This document shows, piece by piece, positions 45,351 to 53,821 of a stretch of 64,000 nucleotides of DNA. The position numbers and the translations under genes were made by a program. Origin of the DNA: CAXBDP01 sp963974465 (GTDB lineage Bacteria > Bacteroidota > Bacteroidia > Cytophagales > Cyclobacteriaceae); NCBI GenBank assembly GCA_049340005.1, contig JBMPIY010000004.1; one strand, given 5' to 3'. The first letter of the stretch is position 1. The number at the start of each line of letters is the position of its first letter. The notes beneath the pieces are model-generated. The model saw nothing but the letters and a program-made list of their open reading frames with translations. It searched no databases and was not told the DNA's origin.

Positions 45351-46217
45351 ATGAAAATAGAGAGCTGTCTAACATTTATGTTCGTATTCCTTATTTGGAA
45401 TACAATGGCTGCACAAGATCTTATACCTTTTGAGCGGTCAGGTTTGTGGGGTTATCGAGAAATAGACGGCAAGGAAATAATTAAACCACAATACCTTTAT
45501 GCAGGAGAATTTTTTGAGTTGGCTGCAATAGTAGGCAATGGAAACCACTTTGGAGTAATCAATAAAGAAAATAAAGTTATTATTCCCTTTAAATATGATT
45601 ATATCAAACGTTTAGATAGGGAAAGATTTCTTATTGGACATAGAGCTGAATATTTCGGAGAGTATGATTTTGGGGTTATTTCAAATGAAAATCAAATTAT
45701 AATTAAGCCAGAATTTGCATACATAAGCACTGAAAAAGGATTCTATAAAGTAACTCAGAAGGAAGATAGCATACTTGGAAAAAATGAGATTGGAGATTTA
45801 CGCTCCATCACAACCAAATATGGCCTTTTCGATCATAATGGCAATGAAGTAATACCCTGTATTTATGATTACTTGAGCTGGTCTGAGGATTCGTTATTGA
45901 TATTGAGTAAGGGAGATAATCAAGCTTTATTTCACTTAAATGGAAAACAGCTAACTGATTTCAAGTACATGGTAATAGATAATTACCACGAAGGACTCTC
46001 AAAGGTGAGAGAAGGAGCTAAATTTGGCTACATAAACAAAGAGGGAGAAGTAATTATACCAATACAATTTGACATGTGCTATCCTTTTTCAGATGGATTT
46101 GCAATCATTCGTATTGGTGAGCATTGGGGTGCCATAGACAAGAAAGGCCTCCAAGTGATCCCCGCTAAATTCTCTTTACAAGAGGTAAAGGATAAATTAA
46201 AAAGGGAAGCTCCCTAG
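45351..46217 (+). CDS. WG-repeat protein, exported
   Basis: 288 residues from ATG 45351, which starts a signal peptide (ESCLTFMFVFLIWNTMAAQ); a TTG at 45309 is upstream and unlikely. Six WG (KWG) repeats follow: SGLWGYREIDGKEIIKP, NHFGVINKENKVIIP, YDFGVISNENQIIIKP, TKYGLFDHNGNEVIP, AKFGYINKEGEVIIP and EHWGAIDKKGLQVIP. WG repeats are beta-hairpin binding modules of unclear ligand. The gene stands alone between R3 copies. Confidence 0.85.
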   Translation: MKIESCLTFMFVFLIWNTMAAQDLIPFERSGLWGYREIDGKEIIKPQYLYAGEFFELAAIVGNGNHFGVINKENKVIIPFKYDYIKRLDRERFLIGHRAEYFGEYDFGVISNENQIIIKPEFAYISTEKGFYKVTQKEDSILGKNEIGDLRSITTKYGLFDHNGNEVIPCIYDYLSWSEDSLLILSKGDNQALFHLNGKQLTDFKYMVIDNYHEGLSKVREGAKFGYINKEGEVIIPIQFDMCYPFSDGFAIIRIGEHWGAIDKKGLQVIPAKFSLQEVKDKLKREAP

Positions 46218-46269
46218 TGATTAGATAGACGCATCTCGCCCAAAACGGGTCTCTAGTTTGCAGATTATA

Positions 46270-46400
46270 TTTTCCACGATTGCGGAGGTAGTTTGGAGTG
46301 ATTCTATTACAATGTTTCTTACATCAATAATGAGGGAAATCTCTTTCTAGATCAGAAAAGCAAATTAGGGCTGATTGATGAATTGGATTAAAAATCCTGA
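46270..46400 (+). repeat. R3 repeat, copy 3
   Basis: GATTGCGGAGGTAGTTTGG, TGTTTCTTACATCAATAATG and GAGGGAAATCTCTTTCTAG followed by ATCAGAAAAGCAAATTAGG match copies 1 and 2. Here it lies downstream of the WG-repeat gene, and no complete gene follows it, only the Fic stub. The remaining bases to 46596 show nothing else. Confidence 0.75.
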
Positions 46401-46596
46401 AAAGAGGTTTATTAGTAAAGCCTAATCTGTCCAAAATGTGCTTAAATCTGGACGAAGGCTTATTTCATGCTCAATTTGTCGGCGTCTCGCATAGAATGTC
46501 CAATAAATTTCAAATTTTGAACACTAACTACCTTATTTCTCATTAATTGGACATATATTGATGTCGCAGCCAGAAAAATGAAAATATTGAACATCT

Positions 46597-46755
46597 ATGG
46601 AAAAGATAAAGTTTGACAGACGAACACCGTATAATGATTTACCATTATTACCACCAAATAATGATATTGAAAACAACCAACTGTTCGCCATTTGCAATGT
46701 CGAACCCCAGATAAAGAGGATTTGCAATCCGACGATACCACCTGCAGCACTGCAA
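46597..46755 (+). pseudogene. N-terminal stub of a Fic-family gene truncated by R1
   Basis: ATG 46597 opens a frame reading MEKIKFDRRTPYNDLPLLPP followed by NNDIENNQ. This is the characteristic Fic_N start of Fic/DOC family AMP-transferases, where PYNDLPLLPP is strongly conserved. Homology stops at about 46680, exactly where the inverted R1 tail starts, and the frame then runs through repeat sequence to a stop. The catalytic HPFxxGNGR part is absent. The gene was cut by repeat-associated insertion or deletion. Confidence 0.75.
46676..46739 (-). repeat. R1 tail, inverted copy E
   Basis: CAACTGTTCGCCATTTGC, AATGTCGAACCCC and GAGGATTTGCAATCCGAC are the reverse complement of the R1 end. It terminates the Fic stub on its left and continues through CGATACCACC into R2 on its right, like copy D. 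Confidence 0.78.
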
Positions 46756-46769
46756 TAGCCAACATTATC

Positions 46770-47696
46770 AGGTCGCTCCTATGGAGCTAAATGCATTTTT
46801 GTATGGATAATGCTATTAATATGTCGCTCCGCTGGAGCTGAGAAATTTGTAAACCTACTTTAGGATTTCATCTCATATCTGTCAACCCATTTTAGGATTA
46901 AGTATTAAAAAATCTGTGAAATCCCTTAATCCGTTTAATCCGTGATTCAGACGATTGCAGCGAAGGTGCAAATTGGATTGAATTTTTGAGCGTTAAGGTG
47001 TTGAGAGAGTCATTAATTTAATTTCGAAGCATATACCGACTGATTGTGCGGGAGGATGATTTGTGATTCGTCATTATCCCACGGTTGAAACCATGGGCTA
47101 TGGATATATCGCTCCGCTGGAGCTAAATGTATTTTCGTATGGATAATGCTATTAATATGTCGCTCCTCTGGAGCTGAGGAATTTGTAAATCTACTTTAGG
47201 ATTTCATCACAAATTTGTCAACCCATTTTAGGACTAGATAATTAAAAAATCCGTGGAATCCCTTAATCCGTTTAATCCCTACCTAAAAACGGCTGGCTGG
47301 CGTGATTCAGACGATTGCGCGGGAGGCCCACCTACGGTCGGTAAAATTGATTTGTGATTCTCCATTATCCCACGGTTAAAACCATGGGCTATGGATATGT
47401 CGCTCCTCTGGAGCTGAGGAATTTGTAAATCTACTTTAGGATTTCATCACAAATTTGTCAACCCATTTTAGGACTAGATAATTAAAAAATCCGTGGAATC
47501 CCTACCTAAAAACGGCAGGCTGGCGTGATTCAGACGATTATGCGGGAGGCCCACCTACGGTCGGTAAAATTGATTTGTGATTCTCCATTATCCCACGGTT
47601 AAAGCCATGGGCTATGGACATATTGCTCCTCTAGAGTTGAGAAATTTGTAAATCTGCTTTAGAGCTTCATCTCAAACCTGTAAACCTTTTTGGACA
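46770..47696 (+). repeat. R2 structured repeat array (tandem, about 240-bp period)
   Basis: At least four R2 units. The last two are head-to-tail with a period of about 239 bases (47161-47399 and 47400-47630). They share TCGCTCCTCTGGAGCTGAGG, CATCACAAATTTGTCAACCC, CTACCTAAAAACGGC and CGTGATTCAGACGATT, and each has a GCGGGAGG octamer (47048, 47319, 47542). Hairpins CCCACGGTT/AACCATGGG and GCTCC/GGAGC recur. No ORF of coding character is present. The unit is far too long for CRISPR. Confidence 0.85.
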
Positions 47697-47730
47697 AGAC
47701 ACACGATAACAATGACGATTTTACAGGCAA

Positions 47731-47760
47731 TTGACATATTCTTACTTTTTGCTACCTTTA
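47731..47760 (+). promoter_or_regulatory. Promoter of the ECF sigma operon
   Basis: TTG at 47731-47733 and TACCTTTA at 47753-47760, separated by 19 bases, fit the Bacteroidota consensus TTG-N17-23-TAnnTTTG with one mismatch in the last base. It lies 110 bases before the GTG start of the sigma factor and just after the repeat array ends. Confidence 0.6.
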
Positions 47761-47869
47761 ACTAAGGAGGCTAGAAAAGTGGTTTTAATCTGCCAGCATT
47801 CATAGCTGAGAACTGCTTTCATCAGTATTAACCAAGTTTCAGACGAATTAGAAATAGACATCTTGACTA

Positions 47870-48439
47870 GTGAATAAAAAAAGTAAGGTCGAAAATATTA
47901 TTTCAGGAGACATAGAAGCTTTTGAAAAGCTTTTTTACGACTTATATGATGGACTTGCCTACTGTGCTTTTCAATACCTCAAGGACAAAGATACCGCTGA
48001 AGATATAGTGCAAGAGTTATTCTCGAAATTATGGATCAATCGAGAGCAATTAACCCATGATACGAACATCCAAGCTTATTTATACAGTGCTGTAAAAAAT
48101 GCTTGTTTGAATCAGATAAAACATCAAAAAGTAAAAGAAGCTTATCTTTTAACTTCAGTGTTTCCTTTACAATCTGTTGACCAGATTGAGAGCAAAATGG
48201 ATGCTGCCGCTTTAGATAAACTGATTCAAAACTCAATTTTTGAATTACCTACCGAAAGACAGAAAATATTCTTACTAAGCAGAAGGCAGGGCTTAAAATA
48301 CCAAGAAATAGCAGATAAATTAGGCATTTCAGTTAAAACTGTAGAAGCACAAATGGGCAAAGCCTTACGATTCTTAAGAGAGCGACTGAAAGACTATTTA
48401 GTATTAATAATTGTGTTTTTAATGGGTTCAATAAATTAA
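47870..48439 (+). CDS. ECF-type RNA polymerase sigma factor
   Basis: 189 residues, GTG start. Region 2 spans about 20-90 (YDGLAYCAFQYLKDKDTAEDIVQELFSKLW) and region 4 about 120-172 (ELPTERQKIFLLSRRQGLKYQEIADKLGISVKTVEAQM). It ends in a hydrophobic tail (YLVLIIVFLMG), unusual for a sigma factor and perhaps a membrane contact. It directs polymerase to a few promoters, here probably its own operon including the TonB receptor. It is followed by its presumed FecR anti-sigma factor. Confidence 0.95.
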   Translation: MNKKSKVENIISGDIEAFEKLFYDLYDGLAYCAFQYLKDKDTAEDIVQELFSKLWINREQLTHDTNIQAYLYSAVKNACLNQIKHQKVKEAYLLTSVFPLQSVDQIESKMDAAALDKLIQNSIFELPTERQKIFLLSRRQGLKYQEIADKLGISVKTVEAQMGKALRFLRERLKDYLVLIIVFLMGSIN

Positions 48440-48494
48440 TTCCAATGATGAGTAAGGGTAAACAGAGCTTGGGTTGTTTTTTAATATAGAGAGT

Positions 48495-49547
48495 ATGAAT
48501 AGTTTAAATAACAATATTGAAGATTCACTTTTAGCAAAGTACTTAGATGGCTCAGCAACTCATCAAGAAAGTGCGTATGTGGAAGCTTGGATCGAAATGA
48601 GTTCAGTAAACAGAGAATATTTTGAGCATTTTCAAACTATTTGGTTCCACAGTCAAGGAGTCGAGATTAATACAGATATAAACTTTGATAAAAGTGCAGC
48701 ATTTAAAAAAGTGTTGAATCGAATAGAATCAGAAATCAACACAAAGGAGAAAACAATACCACCTAAGAGTAAAATTCCATTAAGCTTAGCTTTTATTTCA
48801 AGAGTAGCTGCTGTATTAGTAATAGGTATTTTTACTTATTTTATTTTTCAAAAGATCACTTCATCTGATGACAATAAGCGTTTAACTGACGTTACTAATG
48901 AAACTGAATTTTTTAGTGCTGATAGCACATTTACAGTGTTGCCCGATAATTCAATCATCAATTTAAATACTGGGACGGAAGTAAAGTACGCCAAAAATTT
49001 TTCTGAAAATAGAACCCTTCAATTAACTGGGGAAGCTTTTTTTGAAGTAAATAAACTGGCAGGAAAACCATTTAGAGTACTTACGAATGACTTGGAAATT
49101 AAGGTGCTTGGCACTTCTTTTTATGTAACTTCTATGGAAAATGACAGCCTTATTGAAGTGGGTGTAATATCCGGTACAGTTCAAGTATTACAAAAAGTGA
49201 CTCAAGATACTGTGATTCTTAATGCCAATGAATCATTGACATACAATAAAAATACGCAATTATTCAGTCCATCAATTTCAGTTAATAACAATGCATTATT
49301 TTGGAAAACAGGCGTTTTGGAATTCAGCGAACAATCATTGGATAAGGTATTATCTGAACTAACTAATGCTTATGGAGCACAAATTAATTTTGAAAAGAAT
49401 GAAATAGAGAATTGTACTTTTACGGGCAGATTTCAAAATGCTACTTTAGAAGAGATTCTTGAACAATTAGAGTTTAGTTTCAAGATAGTCGTAACCCATA
49501 GGGAAAATGGAGAAATTGACGTTAAAGGGCAAGATTGTAAAGAATGA
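48495..49547 (+). CDS. FecR-family anti-sigma factor
   Basis: 350 residues from ATG 48495. The N-terminal cytoplasmic domain (1-90) is FecR_N-like. A single TM (IPLSLAFISRVAAVLVIGIFTYFIF) follows, then the FecR core with LPDNSIINLNTGTEVKYAKNF, LTGEAFFEVNKLAGKPFRVLT, IKVLGTSFYV and the C-terminal DUF4974 domain (LEFSEQSLDKVLSELTNAYG). It holds the sigma factor until the outer-membrane receptor signals. Its stop overlaps the next start as ATGA. Confidence 0.95.
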   Translation: MNSLNNNIEDSLLAKYLDGSATHQESAYVEAWIEMSSVNREYFEHFQTIWFHSQGVEINTDINFDKSAAFKKVLNRIESEINTKEKTIPPKSKIPLSLAFISRVAAVLVIGIFTYFIFQKITSSDDNKRLTDVTNETEFFSADSTFTVLPDNSIINLNTGTEVKYAKNFSENRTLQLTGEAFFEVNKLAGKPFRVLTNDLEIKVLGTSFYVTSMENDSLIEVGVISGTVQVLQKVTQDTVILNANESLTYNKNTQLFSPSISVNNNALFWKTGVLEFSEQSLDKVLSELTNAYGAQINFEKNEIENCTFTGRFQNATLEEILEQLEFSFKIVVTHRENGEIDVKGQDCKE

Positions 49548-50896
49548 GGAGGCTTCAAGAAATTTTCATTATTCTTTTCCTTTTGACGTCAACAATAGGA
49601 TATTCTCAGAAAAGCACCCCACTATTAGACAGAAAGGTTTCGGTAAACTTCACTAATGTGCCGCTAAAAGAAGTCCTTTTCGAATTGTCAAAGAAAGGCT
49701 CCTTTAATCTTTCATACAATTCAAATATACTTTCATCAAACACCTTAATAAATTTCAGAGGCAGCCAAAAAAGAATTTCAGAAATATTGCCTGAAATATT
49801 GCCGTCTGAAATCGTCTTTAAAACGGCAAGTAATAGTCTGGTACTGTTTAGAAAGTCGGTAAATGAATTAAAGAAGAATGACATTATCATAAGAGGCACT
49901 GTCTATGACTCATTAAGTAAATCTCAAATTAGTGGAGCGACAGTCTTAGATGTTTTCGGTTCTCAATCTGTATTAACAGATTCTGTTGGAAATTTTGAAA
50001 CACTTCTATCCTATAATCAAGAAGATTTGTTGGTGTCTGTGAGTAAAGTTAATTACAAGGATACCACATTATTACTGAAGCCAAGAAGCCAAAACTTAAC
50101 TATACAATTATCCAAAATTGAGATCCTTGAGGAAGTTCAATTAGTCAAGATTGAAATGCCGAAAGTAAAGGCAATCGAATCATATCCAATAAGTAAGCTT
50201 ATAATTCCTAAACCTGTTGTCATCAATTCTCAGAACATAACAGGATACTCAATAAGGAAATTTCAGTTTTCTATTATGCCCGGCATAAGTACCAATTTGA
50301 AGATTGCTGGAACTGTAAAAAATGATGTCTCTATTAATCTAATTGGTGGATATAGCTATGGAGTTAGATTATTAGAACTAGGAGGAGCCTTTAATATTAA
50401 TCGAGAAAATGTCAATGGTTTGCAAATCGGAGGTTTCAGTAATTTGGTTGGAGGTGATGTAAAAGGCTTACAACTTAGTGGCGCAATGAACCGCACCAAA
50501 GGAAAACAAAGTGGTGTTCAAATTACGGGGATTGGAAATTTCAATACCAATAAATTTTCAGGCTTACAGTTATCAGCTGTGTTAAATTTATCTGAAAACG
50601 TTTCAGGAGCTCAGCTGTCCGGAGTAATGAATAAATCAGAGTACATGCAAGGATTGCAAATCACAACAGCATTTAATAAGAGCACCCTTATGAAAGGTAT
50701 TCAATTAAATACCGGGGTGAATATGTCCGATACTATGAACGGAATCCAAATAGGAATTTTTAATAGCGCAAAGCAAAATAACGGCTTACAAATTGGAATC
50801 GTCAATTTCAGTAATTCCTCAGAAGGACTTTCCATTGGAGTATTAAATTTCAGAAAAGACAAGAAGTTACCTAGAATTCTTTTTGCATATCACTAA
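49544..50896 (+). CDS. STN domain + CarboxypepD_reg-like + LA_2272-type surface repeats
   Basis: 450 residues with a signal peptide (IFIILFLLTSTIGYSQ). An STN domain (about 28-100: VSVNFTNVPLKEVLFELSKKG, INFRG..KRISEILPEIL) and a CarboxypepD_reg-like domain (about 115-190: IIRGTVYDSLSKSQISGATV) precede about ten repeats of 21-22 residues with the pattern G.Q(I/L)....N (GLQIGGFSNL, GLQLSGAMNR, GVQITGIGNF, GLQIGIVNFS). STN domains normally sit at the N-terminus of signalling TonB receptors and contact FecR. Here the domain is on its own protein. It is coupled to fecR by a four-base overlap. Confidence 0.85.
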   Translation: MRRLQEIFIILFLLTSTIGYSQKSTPLLDRKVSVNFTNVPLKEVLFELSKKGSFNLSYNSNILSSNTLINFRGSQKRISEILPEILPSEIVFKTASNSLVLFRKSVNELKKNDIIIRGTVYDSLSKSQISGATVLDVFGSQSVLTDSVGNFETLLSYNQEDLLVSVSKVNYKDTTLLLKPRSQNLTIQLSKIEILEEVQLVKIEMPKVKAIESYPISKLIIPKPVVINSQNITGYSIRKFQFSIMPGISTNLKIAGTVKNDVSINLIGGYSYGVRLLELGGAFNINRENVNGLQIGGFSNLVGGDVKGLQLSGAMNRTKGKQSGVQITGIGNFNTNKFSGLQLSAVLNLSENVSGAQLSGVMNKSEYMQGLQITTAFNKSTLMKGIQLNTGVNMSDTMNGIQIGIFNSAKQNNGLQIGIVNFSNSSEGLSIGVLNFRKDKKLPRILFAYH

Positions 50897-50952
50897 GGAA
50901 TGAAAATTAATTTCGAAAAGCAGTAAGGGTAAATTGTTGGTGAGTTGTCATG

Positions 50953-50976
50953 AGATTATAAAAACAACTATAATCT
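50953..50976 (+). promoter_or_regulatory. Inverted repeat masking the TonB receptor start
   Basis: AGATTATA (50953-50960) and TATAATCT (50969-50976) form a perfect 8-bp stem with an eight-base loop, ending one base before ATG 50978. In mRNA it would cover the ribosome-binding region. It could be a weak translational switch or simply an A+T-rich coincidence. Confidence 0.4.
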
Positions 50977-50977
50977 T

Positions 50978-53332
50978 ATGAAAATTAAAAATTCACATTC
51001 TTTACTGCTGTTGAGTATACTCATTTCATTCTCATCGAATTTGATAGCACAAGATTTAACGCAGACAATAAGAGGAAAAATCATAGATACGGATGCGAAA
51101 TTCCCGATTTCGTTCGCAAATGTGGTAGTGCTTGGAACCGACCCTTTGATCGGTGCGGTTTCTGATAGTGAAGGCAATTTCACACTTAAAGAAGTGCCAA
51201 TTGGTAGAGTTTCAATTAGAATTAATTACCTCGGCTATGAAGAAAAAATCATCCCAGACATTGTCGTAAAATCTGGAAAAGAAACGATTTTGGACATTGA
51301 GTTAAAAGAATCTTACAATACACTTAATGAAGTGATTGTAACATCCGGAAGACACAAATCTGAATCAATAAATGAAATGTCACAGATATCATCCCAAGGC
51401 TTATCAGTGGAAGAGTCTAAAAGATACGCAGGAGGAATTGGTGACCCTGCACGTTTGGTTTCTTCATTTGCAGGGGTTGCTTCTACAGGCGATGGGAATA
51501 ATGATATTATCGTAAGAGGCAATAATCCACGATTTATTCAATGGAAATTAGAAGGAACAGAAATCCCCAGTCCAAACCACTTTTCTCAAGAAGGCCTAAC
51601 CGGAGGGCCGATAAGTGTTCTAAATAGCCAAATGTTGGCAAATTCGGATTTCTTCACAGGAGCCTTTGCCCCAGAGTATGGAAATGCCCTTTCCGGAATA
51701 TTTGATATGAGATTGAGAAATGGCAATAGTGAAAAAAGAGAATATAGCTTTTCAATTGGCGTTTTGGGCACGGATCTTACCGCAGAAGGCCCATTCAAAA
51801 CAGGAGGGAAAAGCAGTTATCTAATCAATTACAGATATTCAACACTTGGACTACTAAGCAGCTTAGGCGTTCTTGATTTTGGCGGTGTTCCTATTTATCA
51901 AGATATGTCATTCAAAGTTTTCATCCCAACCGATAAAATGGGATCATTTTCATTTTTTGGATTAGGAGGGTTAAACAGTATAAATTCTACATACCACTCA
52001 CCTGATAATGAAGATTTTATCAATGAAGAGTATCAGGAAAATGGTCAATTGGGAATCTTGGGGGTAAAACACTTAATATCAGTGAATGATAGATTTTATG
52101 TGAATACAACACTTTCACACTCTATCAATGGCAGCGAAAATAGCAGTTTGAGGACATTCGATACAAATACACTGCAAGAAGATCAAAATTCAAAAACAAC
52201 AAATAATATCTCTCGAATAAATTCAAGTTTTAATTATAAATACAACAACAGAAATTTGTTTAAAGTGGGGATAGTCTATTCCTTCTTTAATTTCAATTTT
52301 GATGCGGAATATTATGATATAGCTAGTAGTCAGTTCAAGAACCTATTAGCGGTAAATGATAATGCCAGCTTGTTACAATCATTTGTTAATTGGAAATGGA
52401 GAGCCACGGAACGGCTGAGTATAGTCGCTGGAATACATAGTCAAAAAACATCACAAAATAGTGAAGTCACTATTGAACCGCGCAGTTCTATGCGTTACGA
52501 TTTGCCGAAAGGCCAAGCATTAACAGCAGGTTTAGGCTTTCATAGTAATATGACTTCCTTGAGTAACTATAACACACTGGTTTATGATAACCAAGGAAAC
52601 AATAGTTCTCCTAATACATCTTTGGAATTACTAAAAGCAAGACATTATGTGGTAGGCTATGAAAATAAATTAACAAACAATCTATTCTTCAAAGTAGAAG
52701 CATACTATCAAGACCTTTACAACATCCCCGTGGAAATAGGCAACAGCAGCTATTCGATTATTAATCAAAGGAGCGAGTTTTCTGATAGAATTCTTATTAA
52801 CGAGGGAAAAGGTAAAAATATCGGTCTAGAGATGACACTTGAGAAATATTTTACCGATAACTACTACTTTTTGCTAACTGCGTCCTTATTCGACTCCAAA
52901 TACAAAGCAACTGACAATATTTGGAGAAACACCCGCTTTAATGGAAATTATATAGCAAATGGACTTATAGGAAAAGAGTTTAATGTTGGGAAGAATGAAA
53001 ACAATGTCCTTGGAATCAACTCAAAAGTTACTTGGATGGGAGGAAATAGATTGTTGAATATTAAGCTGGATGAATCGATACAAAATGGATCAGTGGTTTA
53101 TGATGAAATTAATGCTTTTCAAGATAAAGGAGATGATGTATTTAATTTGAATTTGTCAATAACATATCGAATAAATAAAGCTAAAATAAGTCACGAACTA
53201 AAAATTGACGTCCAAAATATAACTAACAATCAGGTTGTTATTGAGAAATATTATAGTGATGTAAACAAAAGAATTGAAGATATAACCCAGCTATCCCTTC
53301 TCCCTATTTTAAGCTACTACCTAAATTTTTAG
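50978..53332 (+). CDS. TonB-dependent receptor of the cell-surface-signalling locus
   Basis: 784 residues with a signal peptide (LLLLSILISFSSNLIAQ). CarboxypepD_reg-like domain about 28-110 (IRGKIIDTDAKFPISFANVVV), plug about 120-240 (ARLVSSFAGVASTGDGNNDIIVRGN), then barrel. It lacks the STN signalling extension, which is encoded by the preceding gene. It probably takes up an unknown ligand and reports it, via the STN protein and FecR, to the sigma factor. Ends ILSYYLNF with the usual terminal aromatic. Confidence 0.93.
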   Translation: MKIKNSHSLLLLSILISFSSNLIAQDLTQTIRGKIIDTDAKFPISFANVVVLGTDPLIGAVSDSEGNFTLKEVPIGRVSIRINYLGYEEKIIPDIVVKSGKETILDIELKESYNTLNEVIVTSGRHKSESINEMSQISSQGLSVEESKRYAGGIGDPARLVSSFAGVASTGDGNNDIIVRGNNPRFIQWKLEGTEIPSPNHFSQEGLTGGPISVLNSQMLANSDFFTGAFAPEYGNALSGIFDMRLRNGNSEKREYSFSIGVLGTDLTAEGPFKTGGKSSYLINYRYSTLGLLSSLGVLDFGGVPIYQDMSFKVFIPTDKMGSFSFFGLGGLNSINSTYHSPDNEDFINEEYQENGQLGILGVKHLISVNDRFYVNTTLSHSINGSENSSLRTFDTNTLQEDQNSKTTNNISRINSSFNYKYNNRNLFKVGIVYSFFNFNFDAEYYDIASSQFKNLLAVNDNASLLQSFVNWKWRATERLSIVAGIHSQKTSQNSEVTIEPRSSMRYDLPKGQALTAGLGFHSNMTSLSNYNTLVYDNQGNNSSPNTSLELLKARHYVVGYENKLTNNLFFKVEAYYQDLYNIPVEIGNSSYSIINQRSEFSDRILINEGKGKNIGLEMTLEKYFTDNYYFLLTASLFDSKYKATDNIWRNTRFNGNYIANGLIGKEFNVGKNENNVLGINSKVTWMGGNRLLNIKLDESIQNGSVVYDEINAFQDKGDDVFNLNLSITYRINKAKISHELKIDVQNITNNQVVIEKYYSDVNKRIEDITQLSLLPILSYYLNF

Positions 53333-53381
53333 TGAAATTAATGAGAAGTATAGCACTATACGGAAATCGAAATTCTGAATA

Positions 53382-53726
53382 CTATTTTCCAAAAATCTTT
53401 TTTCTGTGATTAGCACCCCAATTCTGCAATTCCAAAATGACCTTTTGCAATGTTTTGGAATATTCAGTTGGTGTGTATTCAATACGAACTGGGAAACCGT
53501 TCAAGACTGATCGTGTAATTAGTTGATTTTCTTCCATATCCTTCAATTCTTTAGACAACACTTTCGTGCTTAATTTGGGAATGCTTCGCTCTATTTCTCT
53601 AAAATGCTTATTGCCTTCCCAAATTGAAATGAGGATCAAAATCTTCCATTTGCCGCCGATTATGTCTAATGTATCCCTAACAGGCAATAAAGTAGACATG
53701 CACTCTTTATGTTCCATTTTTTTCAT
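53382..53726 (-). CDS. HxlR-family transcriptional regulator
   Basis: 114 residues, winged helix of the HxlR type: a Cys near the N-terminus (KECMSTLLPVRDTLDIIGGKW), IERSIPKLSTKVLSKELKDME and YTPTEYSKTLQKVILELQNWG. It is divergent from a DoxX-like gene only 95 bases away, the common HxlR/DoxX arrangement. The N-terminal Cys is often redox-sensing in this family. It is likely the local repressor of that gene. Confidence 0.93.
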   Translation of the reverse strand: MKKMEHKECMSTLLPVRDTLDIIGGKWKILILISIWEGNKHFREIERSIPKLSTKVLSKELKDMEENQLITRSVLNGFPVRIEYTPTEYSKTLQKVILELQNWGANHRKKIFGK

Positions 53727-53785
53727 CTCTGTCGCTCAATTGATTACCTAAAGGTAACTGATAACAATTAGTAATCAAAACTATT

Positions 53786-53793
53786 TACTTTTG
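53786..53793 (+). promoter_or_regulatory. -7 promoter box for the DoxX-like gene
   Basis: TACTTTTG matches TAnnTTTG and lies 28 bases before the ATG at 53822. The stretch just upstream contains TTACCTAAAGGTAA (53746-53759), a 14-bp perfect palindrome suited to an HxlR operator. Confidence 0.5.
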
Positions 53794-53821
53794 TGTTATT
53801 AATAACAAAACCAAAAGAGAA

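Noticed and set aside
47161..47696. Tandem repeats that might be a CRISPR array
   Set aside because: The period is about 240 bases and nearly the whole unit is conserved. There are no short repeats with unique spacers and no cas genes.
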